A stretch of DNA of 64,000 nucleotides from an uncultured Opitutales bacterium. Lineage in GTDB: Bacteria; Verrucomicrobiota; Verrucomicrobiia; Opitutales; Intestinicryptomonadaceae. Below are positions 55,713-64,000 of this stretch, one piece after another; within the stretch, counting starts at the first letter, position 1, and every line of letters begins with the position of its first letter. The notes beneath the pieces were generated by a model, which saw only the letters and a list, made by a program, of their open reading frames with translations, was not told the origin of the DNA and did not search any database. The stretch covers positions 1 through 64,000 of the forward strand of contig CALXNZ010000012.1 of NCBI GenBank assembly GCA_944389885.1. The letters are read 5' to 3'. The translations under genes were made by a program, and so were the position numbers.

Positions 55713-56204
55713 ATGGCAACAAGCAATGTATTACTCCTAAAGCCCGTGGAAGATTTGGGCGGTGAAGGCGATCAGGTCACAGTGAAGGCGGGATACGCCC
55801 GCAATTTTCTTTTCCCAAAGAAGCTGGCGATTCCTTTGACAATGGCCAACAAAAAGCAGATAGAGGCCCTGCAAAAGGCGCGTGCAATCCGCGAGGCTAA
55901 AGAGCTTGAAAATGCCCAGGCCCTGCAAAAGGTAATAGCGGAAATGTCTATAGCATTTGCGGTGAAAACCGGCGAGGGCGGCAAGCTTTTCGGCTCCGTT
56001 ACTGCAGCTGACATAACGGCTAAAATCAAGGAGGGCGGCATAGAACTTCCGAAAAAAGCCGTGCGCATGGACGCTCCAATCAAGGAGCTCGGCAAACACT
56101 CTGTTCACGTCAAACTCCACAACGATGTGAAGTTTGATATTGAAGTAGAGGTGGTCTCTGAAAATCCGATAGAAAAATCTGCCGAGGAATCCAAGTCGGA
56201 ATAA
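55713..56204 (+). CDS. rplI: 50S ribosomal protein L9
   Basis: The 163-residue protein has the L9 N-terminal segment LLKPVEDLGGEGDQVTVKAG and ARNFLFPKKLA, then a long helix and a C-terminal domain. It lacks an SD sequence and ends the run. A terminator follows. Confidence 0.95.
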   Translation: MATSNVLLLKPVEDLGGEGDQVTVKAGYARNFLFPKKLAIPLTMANKKQIEALQKARAIREAKELENAQALQKVIAEMSIAFAVKTGEGGKLFGSVTAADITAKIKEGGIELPKKAVRMDAPIKELGKHSVHVKLHNDVKFDIEVEVVSENPIEKSAEESKSE

Positions 56205-56231
56205 TTCGGCGCGGGAATTCGGAACTCTTTT

Positions 56232-56266
56232 ACGGCGAAATGCTCGAGGCACTTCGCCGTTTTTTC
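56232..56266 (+). terminator. intrinsic terminator after rplI
   Basis: ACGGCGAA pairs with TTCGCCGT, with an inner TGC/GCA pairing, and is followed by TTTTTT. Confidence 0.8.
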
Positions 56267-56354
56267 TATTTAGGACTTATGTGGTTTCTTGTGCAAAAAT
56301 AGGCTCGCAAAAACTTTGCGCGGCGTTTTTGTAATCGTAAAAATCCGCTTAAAC

Positions 56355-57032
56355 ATGGGAAATTCCATAATAAAAATTCGTGATTTGCGCCATTCGTACG
56401 CAGAAGGCGACGGCGTAAAAGAAGTTTTACACGGAATAAATCTCGATTTTGAGGCCGGTGAAATCGTTATAATAATGGGCCCTTCAGGGTCGGGGAAATC
56501 GACGTTGTTGAAGCTTATCGGGGCCCAACTGACGCTTCAACACGGGGACATAATTATAAACGGGCAGAGCCTCAGCGGAGCAAGCCCTTCAAAACTGCGC
56601 GACATAAGGCGCAAAATGGGCTTTATATTTCAGAGCCACCATTTGATAAATTCGATTCGCGTAGTGCAAAATGTTCAGCTGCCGTTGGCCTTTGATGAAG
56701 AAGCTACGGCAGAGTCTTCAAAAGCGGTAGCGCTTGATGTTTTGCGAACTGTGGGAATAGAAGACCAGTCGCGGAAATATCCGGCGCACTTGTCCGGCGG
56801 TCAGCGCCAGAGAGTGGCGATTGCGAGGGCGTTGATACGCAAGCCGCACATAGTTTTGGCAGATGAGCCCACCGCGTCTCTCGACGAAAAAAGCGGTAGA
56901 GAAATAGTGGAAATAATAAAAAAGATGGCCTGCGATTTGGGAGTGACGGTAGTGCTGGTGACCCACGACAACCGCATTTTGGATATAGCCGACCGCATTA
57001 TAAAGCTTAGCGACGGCCGCATTATAAGTTGA
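56355..57032 (+). CDS. ABC transporter ATP-binding protein (LolD/MacB-like)
   Basis: The 225-residue ATPase has Walker A MGPSGSGKSTLL, the signature LSGGQRQRVAIARAL, Walker B with LADEPTAS, and a His loop in VTHD. It resembles LolD/DevA/MacB-type ATPases that serve envelope-facing permeases, but no permease gene is near. ATG 56355 follows AAACATGGG; an upstream frame from 56289 lacks support. Confidence 0.87.
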   Translation: MGNSIIKIRDLRHSYAEGDGVKEVLHGINLDFEAGEIVIIMGPSGSGKSTLLKLIGAQLTLQHGDIIINGQSLSGASPSKLRDIRRKMGFIFQSHHLINSIRVVQNVQLPLAFDEEATAESSKAVALDVLRTVGIEDQSRKYPAHLSGGQRQRVAIARALIRKPHIVLADEPTASLDEKSGREIVEIIKKMACDLGVTVVLVTHDNRILDIADRIIKLSDGRIIS

Positions 57033-57136
57033 CAATCCGGTTTTATGCGCCTGTTCAGGCAGGTCGCGCTAAATTAAGAGTATGCGGCCGCAAAAAAAGC
57101 TTGAAGGGGAGAACGTGGAGTGTTTATATTTAAAGC

Positions 57137-57811
57137 ATGAATGCGATAAAACCCCTTTTGATATTACTTTTCTTAGCTTTAGTGCCAACCTTGGCGTCGG
57201 CAAAAGACGATGATCCGATAATAATTTCCGGAGCGATAAAGTTCGATAAGATAAACGCCTCGGACATAATGAAATCGTCCGGCACATGGAATAAAGTAGA
57301 AGTTCCGATACAGGCAAAATTTAATCCCGATGACGGGAGCAAATCTAATTGGGTGAGAAACGTTGGGGTGACTCTTACTCTTGTCTATCAAGATGAGAAG
57401 GCTGTCGATAAGAAATCGCCATCGAGCTTTATCGTTTTGCAGGCGGAGGCAAAAATATTTGCGATTGAGGTCGGAAAGAAGATACCGGTTGTGTTTTATA
57501 TTCCATGGGAGGCCTACAAAGTTTACAGGCTTTCCGGGGAAGCTTACGCATGGAGTGTAGAGCTTTCGGCAAACGGGTCGAAAATTCCGCTGACGAAAAA
57601 GAACCTGAAGACAATGCTCTCCAAGACAATATTGACTTCAAGCGATCCGCGGAAGGCTTATGAAGCGTACAATAAGCTTGTGGAAGGTGCGGTGAAAGCA
57701 AATAAGGGAGTTCTCATGCCCCTGAATCAATGCCCGTTCAATGTTCAGTACTATGAATATTACACCAAGGGCGGAAGCAATTTGCCAATTCCAACTTACA
57801 TAAACGATTAA
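57137..57811 (+). CDS. exported uncharacterised protein, Amuc_1102-like by position
   Basis: The 224-residue protein has a signal peptide (IKPLLILLFLALVPTLASA). The rest appears beta-rich with a C-terminal basic segment and no motif I know. It stands directly before the PilM-like gene, the position occupied by Amuc_1102 in Akkermansia muciniphila, a protein reported to have an immunoglobulin-like fold. Assignment rests on order, size and export, not on sequence alignment. Confidence 0.6.
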   Translation: MNAIKPLLILLFLALVPTLASAKDDDPIIISGAIKFDKINASDIMKSSGTWNKVEVPIQAKFNPDDGSKSNWVRNVGVTLTLVYQDEKAVDKKSPSSFIVLQAEAKIFAIEVGKKIPVVFYIPWEAYKVYRLSGEAYAWSVELSANGSKIPLTKKNLKTMLSKTILTSSDPRKAYEAYNKLVEGAVKANKGVLMPLNQCPFNVQYYEYYTKGGSNLPIPTYIND

Positions 57812-57823
57812 ATTTTATGCAGG

Positions 57824-57857
57824 GCTGGCGCTATACCGTAAAGCGCCGGCTCTTTTT
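57824..57857 (+). terminator. intrinsic terminator after the Amuc_1102-like gene
   Basis: GCTGGCGCT pairs with AGCGCCGGC, followed by TCTTTTT. It separates this gene from the PilM-PilN fusion 170 bp later, so the two probably have different transcripts or partial read-through. Confidence 0.65.
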
Positions 57858-58027
57858 GCGGCAAAAAATTATGCCGAAAAACAAAATTTTAAAATTTGTC
57901 ATTCTGCGGAAAATTGCATATTTTTGGAAATCGGCGTAAAAAAATCTTTACTAAATGAAATATATGGGCAATACTTTAAGGGTTTATCGGATACGCCTTT
58001 ATTGATACCCCTAATCAATCTCCGAAA

Positions 58028-59668
58028 ATGAGTTCAAAAAATAAGTTGATAATAAATTGCGGAACAACCCATGTAAGCGCGGCGGAATTTAGTGTGTCGT
58101 CAGGACGCCTCCTGCTGGAAGACTTTAAAGTTCAGGAGCTTAATTACGATTACACTTCGCAGGCTGAGTGGCTTTCCGAACTTTCCACGTCGTTGAAATT
58201 GTTAAGGGTTTCAGGCAAGGCAACTCTCATAGCGCCTTCACACCTGCTTCTTACGAAGACAATAAAAGTTCCGCATGTTGAAGGCAACAGGCAAGACGAA
58301 GTAATACGTTTTGAAGCGGAAAAAAATATACCGTACGATTTGAAGGATGTCACCTGGGGATATCAGGTAATATCCGATGACGGTGTGGAAAAAGAAATAT
58401 TGCTAATTTCCATGAAGGCCTCGGCCGCAGACGAATTCTGCGCCGCCGTTCAGTCGGCGGGCGTTGTGCCGGAATCCATAGAGGCGTCTTCAATTTTGGA
58501 ATACAATACTTGGAAGTATTGCGGACTCGAAAACGACGTTATGATATTAAACGTAGGGGCCCGATTCTCCAATCTTACAATCGCCCGCGAAGGAGGGCTT
58601 TTTGTGAGAAGCTTCCCGGTTGGAGGAAATACCCTGACCCAGGCCATAGCCGATTCGATGGGGCAGACCTTCCACAAGGCGGAAGAGCTGAAAATAAGAT
58701 TTTTTAACAGCGAGGCTCTAAATTCAAACTCGACCGGAGCGGAACATTTTACAAATAGCGCCCAAGGCGTAATGCGCAGAATCGGAGTTGAACTGACGCG
58801 CTCGATAGTCAATTATAGAAGGTCCGGCAGGGTTGAAACTCCGCACAAAATTTATTTGTCCGGAAGGGCGTCGCTCCTGCCGGGATTCGCTGAATTTCTC
58901 GCCGAAAATCAAAAGATGGACGTCGAATACCTCGACGCGCTTTCAAATATTTCCGTTTCACCAAAAGTAAACCAATCCCTGCTCAACGACAATGCCTCCA
59001 TATTTGGAGAGCTCGTGGGAGAGGCTGCCTGCATGGTGCTTCCCGATGCGAAGAGCGTCAATCTTTTGCCGCAGCACATAGTAAAAGATGCCGAATTTTC
59101 AAGAAAGCGTCCGCTGGTGGTAATCAGCGCGGCGATACTCGCGGCGGCGATAGTTCCGCCTTACTTGTATCTCAGCGAGGCCATAAAAGAAAAGAAATCG
59201 GCGACTGTCGAGTTCAACAAACTTGTGCAGCCATTGGTGCAAAGATATGAGACTTTAAAGGCGAACGAAGCTAAAGTGAAGTCGCTGACGACTAAAATAT
59301 CTGGCTTGGAGGGGCTGGCCGAATCTAAGTCGAATTGGATAAACCTATTTATAGACCTGGAAAAGCGCCTGATGGAGCAAAAGGACGTATGGCTCGACAA
59401 TCTGCGAGTGGTGCGCAGCAATCCGGAGAAAGGCGCGCCGGAATATAAGCTTGAGCTTACGGGAAGGCTTCTTTTGCGCGAAGTAAATCCGGACGATCCC
59501 GCCACATACGACAATACTGCGGCTTCGGAAAGAATACAAAAATTGCTGACGTCTTTTACGGATTCAGAATTTATAAAGTCGTTTGAAAACATTACAACCG
59601 ACCCGTCCAATCCAAGAATATTGAAGTTCGACTTCACTTTGGTAGTGAATCCGGACAAACCGATATAG
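58028..59668 (+). CDS. PilM-PilN-like fusion protein (Amuc_1101-like)
   Basis: The 546-residue protein begins with a PilM actin-like ATPase domain (residues 1-340; LIINCGTTHVSAAEF, NVGARFSNLTIAREGG, SFPVGGNTLTQAI, IYLSGRASLLPGF). A single transmembrane helix at about 360-385 and a coiled-coil/ferredoxin-like tail resemble PilN. In most type IV pilus systems PilM and PilN are separate. It heads the secretin locus. The role is inner-membrane alignment of the machine. Confidence 0.8.
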   Translation: MSSKNKLIINCGTTHVSAAEFSVSSGRLLLEDFKVQELNYDYTSQAEWLSELSTSLKLLRVSGKATLIAPSHLLLTKTIKVPHVEGNRQDEVIRFEAEKNIPYDLKDVTWGYQVISDDGVEKEILLISMKASAADEFCAAVQSAGVVPESIEASSILEYNTWKYCGLENDVMILNVGARFSNLTIAREGGLFVRSFPVGGNTLTQAIADSMGQTFHKAEELKIRFFNSEALNSNSTGAEHFTNSAQGVMRRIGVELTRSIVNYRRSGRVETPHKIYLSGRASLLPGFAEFLAENQKMDVEYLDALSNISVSPKVNQSLLNDNASIFGELVGEAACMVLPDAKSVNLLPQHIVKDAEFSRKRPLVVISAAILAAAIVPPYLYLSEAIKEKKSATVEFNKLVQPLVQRYETLKANEAKVKSLTTKISGLEGLAESKSNWINLFIDLEKRLMEQKDVWLDNLRVVRSNPEKGAPEYKLELTGRLLLREVNPDDPATYDNTAASERIQKLLTSFTDSEFIKSFENITTDPSNPRILKFDFTLVVNPDKPI

Positions 59669-59707
59669 TTTTGAGTTCGGCAAACATTTAAATCCGGAGA
59701 AAAATTG

Positions 59708-60883
59708 ATGAAATATCTTAAGAAATATCCGTTATTTTTCACAATAGTGTCGCTTTTGTGTCTGGTATTTGTGGCCGGAGCGGTTTATGATGTCTATTTG
59801 GAAAGCGTCAGGCTGAAATCCAGCGCAAAGCTCGACAGCTCTATGCGCGCTTATAGCAAGGCGTTGTCGGAGGATCCCACGCAGAAAGCAATAGACGCCT
59901 CGGCCGCAAATATTAAAAAACTTGAAGGGCGCCTTGAATTTCTCGTGAAGGACTTGACGCGAGCCGGGGCCGATATCTTTAAGCCGCTTACGGCTAAGGA
60001 AGGTTATCAGCTTGTGGAACAGTTGCGCGGAATGGTAAACAAATGGCGCAGGGACGCAAAAAATCTGGGAATATTTGTTCCCGACGATATGGATTTCTCC
60101 TTCAAAAAATATGTTGCGCCGAATTCGGTGCCTCCTCGCGTGGAAGCAATTCCCGCGATTTGGAAGCAAGCGTGCGTGCTCGATTATATAATGAAAAAGC
60201 TGTATATGTGCAAATCGGAGGAGTCTCCGATGGTTATATTATGGGTGCAGCGTGAGGTTCTAAAAGAGGAGGGAGTAAAATCGACTACCGGCAGAAAAAA
60301 TGTTGTGACCCGAAGGCGTAAAAGCCAAAGTGTGGGCGGGGATAACTTTGAAATAGACAAGGCCATAACTGCGCGCAAGGAGGGAAGCCTGAATACATTG
60401 GCTTACAGGTTCGTATTTGCAGGGCATACCGATGTGCTGAGGAGATTCCTCAACCAGTTAAAGGATTTTGACGCGATGCTCGTAGTGCGCAGCATAGACG
60501 TGCGTCCGGCGGATAATTCGGCTCTTTCGGTTCTAATGTCTCCGACTGTTGACGAAGGCGGCGAAGATATGGAAACTTCTTCCGACGCGGCAGCTTCAGC
60601 TCTGTTTGGAGGGGAAAATGCGGACGGCGGTAATGCTTCGGGAACCGACGACGGATCCGGGGGAGATGCGGCGTCTGGAGACGGATCGGGAGCGGCGGCT
60701 GCCGACGGAGGCGTGACCGTAGAGAACCGCACTCCGGTTGTGACCGACAATATTTCGGAATTTACGGTTGTTATTGAATATGTAGATGTGGTAATGGATT
60801 CTGACAAGCCTGCGGCTGAAGATAAGGAAGGCGCGGCAAAGGAGGACGACGCATCAAAGGACAACTCTAAAAATGCGAAATAA
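59708..60883 (+). CDS. inner-membrane anchored PilO-like protein (Amuc_1100-like)
   Basis: The 391-residue protein has an N-terminal transmembrane helix (YPLFFTIVSLLCLVFVAGAV), a coiled coil, and a ferredoxin-like periplasmic part typical of PilO/Amuc_1100. Between the last strands it carries a ~65-residue acidic Gly/Ala/Asp-rich loop (about 280-345) and a charged tail. Amuc_1100 is known to signal through host TLR2; no such activity can be claimed here. It ends 11 nt inside the next gene. Confidence 0.72.
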   Translation: MKYLKKYPLFFTIVSLLCLVFVAGAVYDVYLESVRLKSSAKLDSSMRAYSKALSEDPTQKAIDASAANIKKLEGRLEFLVKDLTRAGADIFKPLTAKEGYQLVEQLRGMVNKWRRDAKNLGIFVPDDMDFSFKKYVAPNSVPPRVEAIPAIWKQACVLDYIMKKLYMCKSEESPMVILWVQREVLKEEGVKSTTGRKNVVTRRRKSQSVGGDNFEIDKAITARKEGSLNTLAYRFVFAGHTDVLRRFLNQLKDFDAMLVVRSIDVRPADNSALSVLMSPTVDEGGEDMETSSDAAASALFGGENADGGNASGTDDGSGGDAASGDGSGAAAADGGVTVENRTPVVTDNISEFTVVIEYVDVVMDSDKPAAEDKEGAAKEDDASKDNSKNAK

Positions 60884-61766
60884 CGGAGTTATGAAATATT
60901 ACGATAAAATATTTTTTCTGGTTGCGCTGGTTGTGATAGGGGCGTCATGTGCTTTCTATTTTGTCAAGAAGCCCAATATAGCGCAAGAAGAGGAACGCGT
61001 CCAAAAGCTTTTGAGCGAGAAGCCTAAAGGCGTTGTGTGGAAAGAAATCGCAGTTCCGGAAATGAAAATAACCATGATAGAATGGCCGGAAGTCCGTCCC
61101 CAGGACGAGGAGGGCAAATGGTTCTTTCAAGTATTTACGCCGCCCCAGATCTGGGTGGATAAAGACGGGAACTTCATGACGGAGTCGCCGTATATGAAAG
61201 AAAAGGCGCGACAATCGTTTGAATTCAAATATACCGGTGTTTCAAACGAACCTTACCCGATTCACTACAAAGGTTATATCGGCGATATAAAAAATCCAAT
61301 AATACAATTGGAGAATGTAAACACCAAAGAGATGTTTAACGGCAAGCTGAATCAAGAAATAGTTTTGCCTAAGACATCGGTATCCGCTGAACGCAATCTT
61401 GGCTTGACGGTGAAGTCTTTCGATATGAAGCGCATTAAAATGCCCGACAATACAATAACCTCGGTGTCAACTTTGGTGATTTTCGACCGCAAGCTCGGCA
61501 AGGATATAACGATAGTGTCTAATAAGGAGACCGTGCTTTTAGATCAGCGCAGAATAACCCTTACGGCAAACGACGGAACGCCGTGGCATATAAAAGCGGT
61601 AGGAGAAACCACAAATACTAAAGGTGCTAAATACGTGGTGAAAGGACTGGATTTCGACGCGGGCAAAGTCACGGTGGAAATGATACCCAACGATAAATCC
61701 ATAGAACCCCAAGTTATGGAATTGTCAGAATCGGGCATTGAACCGCTCGGAAAACAAAAAAAATAA
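60873..61766 (+). CDS. inner-membrane anchored PilP-like protein (Amuc_1099-like)
   Basis: The 297-residue protein has an N-terminal helix (YYDKIFFLVALVVIGASCAF) and a large soluble part of beta-sandwich type, without a recognised motif. It sits between the Amuc_1100-like gene and the secretin, as in A. muciniphila. ATG 60873 overlaps the previous gene; ATG 60891 with a nearby GGAG is an alternative. Confidence 0.65.
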   Translation: MRNNGVMKYYDKIFFLVALVVIGASCAFYFVKKPNIAQEEERVQKLLSEKPKGVVWKEIAVPEMKITMIEWPEVRPQDEEGKWFFQVFTPPQIWVDKDGNFMTESPYMKEKARQSFEFKYTGVSNEPYPIHYKGYIGDIKNPIIQLENVNTKEMFNGKLNQEIVLPKTSVSAERNLGLTVKSFDMKRIKMPDNTITSVSTLVIFDRKLGKDITIVSNKETVLLDQRRITLTANDGTPWHIKAVGETTNTKGAKYVVKGLDFDAGKVTVEMIPNDKSIEPQVMELSESGIEPLGKQKK

Positions 61767-61834
61767 AAATAAGCTTTAAATTTTAAAAATAACAGCTAAC
61801 TTTAACTTAAAACAACTACATTACGGCGAATTAT

Positions 61835-64000
61835 ATGAAAAGAGACAGACTCCAAAAAAGAGTTGCCACGCTTGCGGCGTTCTTGGCTTGCCTCTCGTTT
61901 GCGGGCCTCGGCTACGCAGACCAAGACAAAACCCAGGAGAAAATCCGCTTGATGGTGACTGCGGTTCAAGCACGCGATAGCGGCGACCTCAATACATCTA
62001 AGCAGGCTCTTGAAAATCTGCTTAAGATTGCCCCCAACGATGAAGGCGTCCAAAGACTTTTGTCGGATGTCAATAAAGACATAGAACGCCAGAGCAAAGG
62101 AGAATCTCCCATTCTGGTAAGCGCTCCGGCTCCGAAAGAAGTTGCCGAGGCTGTCGAAGTGAAAGAACAAGCAAAACCAGAGGGCCAATCTGAAACAGCA
62201 AAAGTTTCGGTGGCCGTCGCCGATGCTAAAGGAGCAGAAGCAGTCCCCGTAGATGCCGCTACTGCCGAAGCTATACGCAAGGAGCAGCTTCAAATAATAG
62301 CCGCTTACGATCTTATTGACGAGGCTTATGATTTGATGGACGAAGGCAATTGGAATGCCGCGAGTCAAAAACTTGCTCAGGCTACTTCCAGACTTCCCGC
62401 TGAACAATACTCGCCGATGAGTGACGATGCCCGCGCCGAACTGAAGCGTGCAAAAGCCGTTATGGCAAAGGAACGCGCTCAACTGGCAATGGCCGATAAG
62501 AACCTCACCGAAGCCAAAAACTTCGCGGCCGAGTATGCCTCAAACGAGGAATCCCCGGAAAAGGGCGAGATGTTCGTTGCCGAGGTTGCAAAATTTGAGG
62601 AAAATCCTTATAACCACGTAATCGAAGATACAAATCCCGATTATGCAATCCGCCAGAAAAAGGTACATGTTCTCTTAGAAAAAGGTCGCCGCCAGTATCT
62701 CTACGGCGATTACCAGGGGGCGCGTTCCACATTCCGTCAGATTGAAACTCTCGATGCCGATAATATACAGGCAAAAGCTTACCAGAGGTTGATTTCGGAA
62801 AAGCTTGCCGATAGCGGCAGACTAACATACTTGGCAACCCGCGAAGCAATGTTGGACGAAGTCAATAAGTCCTGGCAGCGTCCGCAGGTTTATACCGGAA
62901 CTACAACCGGCATAGACGGACAGCAGACTGATTCCATAGTGGACGCAAAACTGCGCGAAATAATAATACCAAATGTAAGCTTCCCCGATCCCGGAGTTCC
63001 GCTTGCGCACGCAATCAATACTTTGTCGGTACTCTCAGTAGATTACGATAAGTCAACCGAAGGTAAAAAAGGTGTAAATATAGTCCTTTTCGATTCGGGA
63101 ACTGAGACAAAGAATGTCACTCTGACTCTCCGCGATCTCTCTCTCGGACAAATATTGGACTGGGTGACCCAGCAGGCAGGTTATCAGTATGACATTGAAA
63201 AAGATACTATCGTAGTCCGCAAGGCTGCCGATAACACCACGGCGTCGATGGATACCCTCGACTTCCCCTTGCCGAGCTCTACTGTCACGCGTATGATAGG
63301 CTTTAAAGCCTCTGGCGGCGGCGGCGACGGCGGCGATCCCTTTGGTGGCGGCGGTGCTGCAGCTGCAGGCGGTGACAACCAAGAAGAGCAAATCAAGAAC
63401 TTCTTCGTAAAAGCCGGTGTGGAATTTGGTCCCGGAGCGAGCATAGCGTTCGACGGTACAAAATTGTGGGTGACAAATTCGCGCCGCAATCTTGACAAAA
63501 TCCGCAATATACTCTTGCGCTATAACGAGGTTCGCCAAGTTGAAATCGAAGCCAAATTTATGGAAGTCAACCAGGGCGCCCTCAAAGAATTGGGCTTCAA
63601 CTGGAATATAGCAAAAGGCGACAATACTTTGTTCTCCACCTATAACGGTTCAGTGTACAACAATAGGCCTTTGAATGATACCGGTTCGGCAATTTCAGCC
63701 GGCAGTGTTCCGATAACAATACTTGGAGGTACTTTCACAGAGCCTTATAAAGTAAGTCAGCTTCCGCCAGATTTGCCGTCAACTATCAACCTTGCAAGCA
63801 CTGCCGTAAAGACTACCAATACAGTATTAGGAGCTCTTAATGGTTATGAGGTAAGCATGGTGGTAAACGCTCTCGAACAGAAGCAAGGGTCGGATTTGCT
63901 GTGCGCGCCTAAGGTCACTGTGATTTCCGGCAGCACGGCTTCCATCACGGTTTCGCAACAGATGCGTTATCCGGAATCCTGGGGTGATGTACAGTCAAAC
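61835..64000 (+). CDS. secretin (GspD/PilQ-like), truncated by the window
   Basis: This open frame of 722 codons reaches the window end without a stop. It begins with a signal peptide (LAAFLACLSFAGLGYADQ). A helical, TPR-like region extends to about residue 330, followed by an STN/N0-like domain from about residue 370 (VNIVLFDSG; LTLRDLSLGQILDWV), a Gly-rich loop near 492-513, and the secretin core (VEIEAKFMEVNQGALKELG and LLCAPKVTVISG). It should form the outer-membrane pore. It is the last recognised gene of the Amuc-like locus. Confidence 0.88.
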   Translation, partial: MKRDRLQKRVATLAAFLACLSFAGLGYADQDKTQEKIRLMVTAVQARDSGDLNTSKQALENLLKIAPNDEGVQRLLSDVNKDIERQSKGESPILVSAPAPKEVAEAVEVKEQAKPEGQSETAKVSVAVADAKGAEAVPVDAATAEAIRKEQLQIIAAYDLIDEAYDLMDEGNWNAASQKLAQATSRLPAEQYSPMSDDARAELKRAKAVMAKERAQLAMADKNLTEAKNFAAEYASNEESPEKGEMFVAEVAKFEENPYNHVIEDTNPDYAIRQKKVHVLLEKGRRQYLYGDYQGARSTFRQIETLDADNIQAKAYQRLISEKLADSGRLTYLATREAMLDEVNKSWQRPQVYTGTTTGIDGQQTDSIVDAKLREIIIPNVSFPDPGVPLAHAINTLSVLSVDYDKSTEGKKGVNIVLFDSGTETKNVTLTLRDLSLGQILDWVTQQAGYQYDIEKDTIVVRKAADNTTASMDTLDFPLPSSTVTRMIGFKASGGGGDGGDPFGGGGAAAAGGDNQEEQIKNFFVKAGVEFGPGASIAFDGTKLWVTNSRRNLDKIRNILLRYNEVRQVEIEAKFMEVNQGALKELGFNWNIAKGDNTLFSTYNGSVYNNRPLNDTGSAISAGSVPITILGGTFTEPYKVSQLPPDLPSTINLASTAVKTTNTVLGALNGYEVSMVVNALEQKQGSDLLCAPKVTVISGSTASITVSQQMRYPESWGDVQSN

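Noticed and set aside
1-64000. CRISPR array, prophage or restriction system
   Set aside because: I looked for regularly spaced repeats and for hallmark genes and found none.

Overview
The window is most likely a chromosomal segment of a Verrucomicrobiota bacterium, probably an Opitutia-like, host-associated lineage. This is inferred from gene content only: a five-gene secretin/PilM/PilO-type locus in the same order as Akkermansia muciniphila Amuc_1102-1098, a cassette of five pseudopilins, a PEP-CTERM protein, several Tat-exported Gfo/Idh/MocA oxidoreductases, and a DUF4838 protein. No phage, IS element, CRISPR array or rRNA operon was seen.

Layout. 1-0.4 kb: a leftward tRNA-Ser/tRNA-Val unit with a terminator. 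0.9-7.3 kb: a divergent sugar-oxidation cluster (ThuA-like protein and Gfo/Idh/MocA leftward; Gfo/Idh/MocA and a TIM-barrel isomerase rightward), all with export signals. 7.3-10.5 kb: prfB with an intact programmed +1 frameshift, a proline-rich membrane-anchored protein, trxA, folE2. 10.7-15 kb: five pseudopilins and a small companion gene. 15-17.6 kb: rpsT, a BFN-domain protein, dus, trmH. 17.7-24.4 kb: a leftward six-gene run trkA-trkH-pdxJ-acpS-nnr-dprA. 24.4-30.7 kb: DUF4838 protein, a membrane protein, dnaN, a hisI-like gene, and a PEP-CTERM protein. 30.9-35.4 kb: an NSS sodium symporter with its small subunit, a zinc alcohol dehydrogenase, truA, ruvX. 35.5-42.5 kb: a zinc-ribbon coiled-coil protein, dnaA preceded by DnaA-box-like sites, uvrA, an AI-2E-family permease. 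42.6-45.5 kb: DUF475 protein, an EIIA/PK_C/DAC fusion, a solitary nuoA. 45.6-51.2 kb: dnaE and a repeat lipoprotein. 51.3-53.2 kb: a third Gfo/Idh/MocA protein and cutA. 53.4-56.2 kb: rplY-pth-rpsF-ssb-rplI without rpsR. 56.3-64 kb: an ABC ATPase and the pilus/secretion-like locus, ending in a secretin that runs off the window.

The most interesting parts are (i) the locus of secretin, 1099-like, 1100-like and PilM-PilN fusion genes together with the pseudopilin cassette, which look like two pieces of one envelope machine whose ATPase and platform lie elsewhere; (ii) the predicted diadenylate cyclase fused to a PTS EIIA domain, with a changed RHR motif, in a genome region that also encodes TrkA/TrkH, a system whose relatives are c-di-AMP targets; and (iii) the exported oxidoreductase/ThuA/isomerase cluster, which resembles recently recognised 3-keto-glycoside pathways. 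Start codons were chosen by eye from Shine-Dalgarno (SD) sites, signal peptides and overlaps. Ribosomal-protein genes here mostly lack an SD sequence, so some starts are uncertain.
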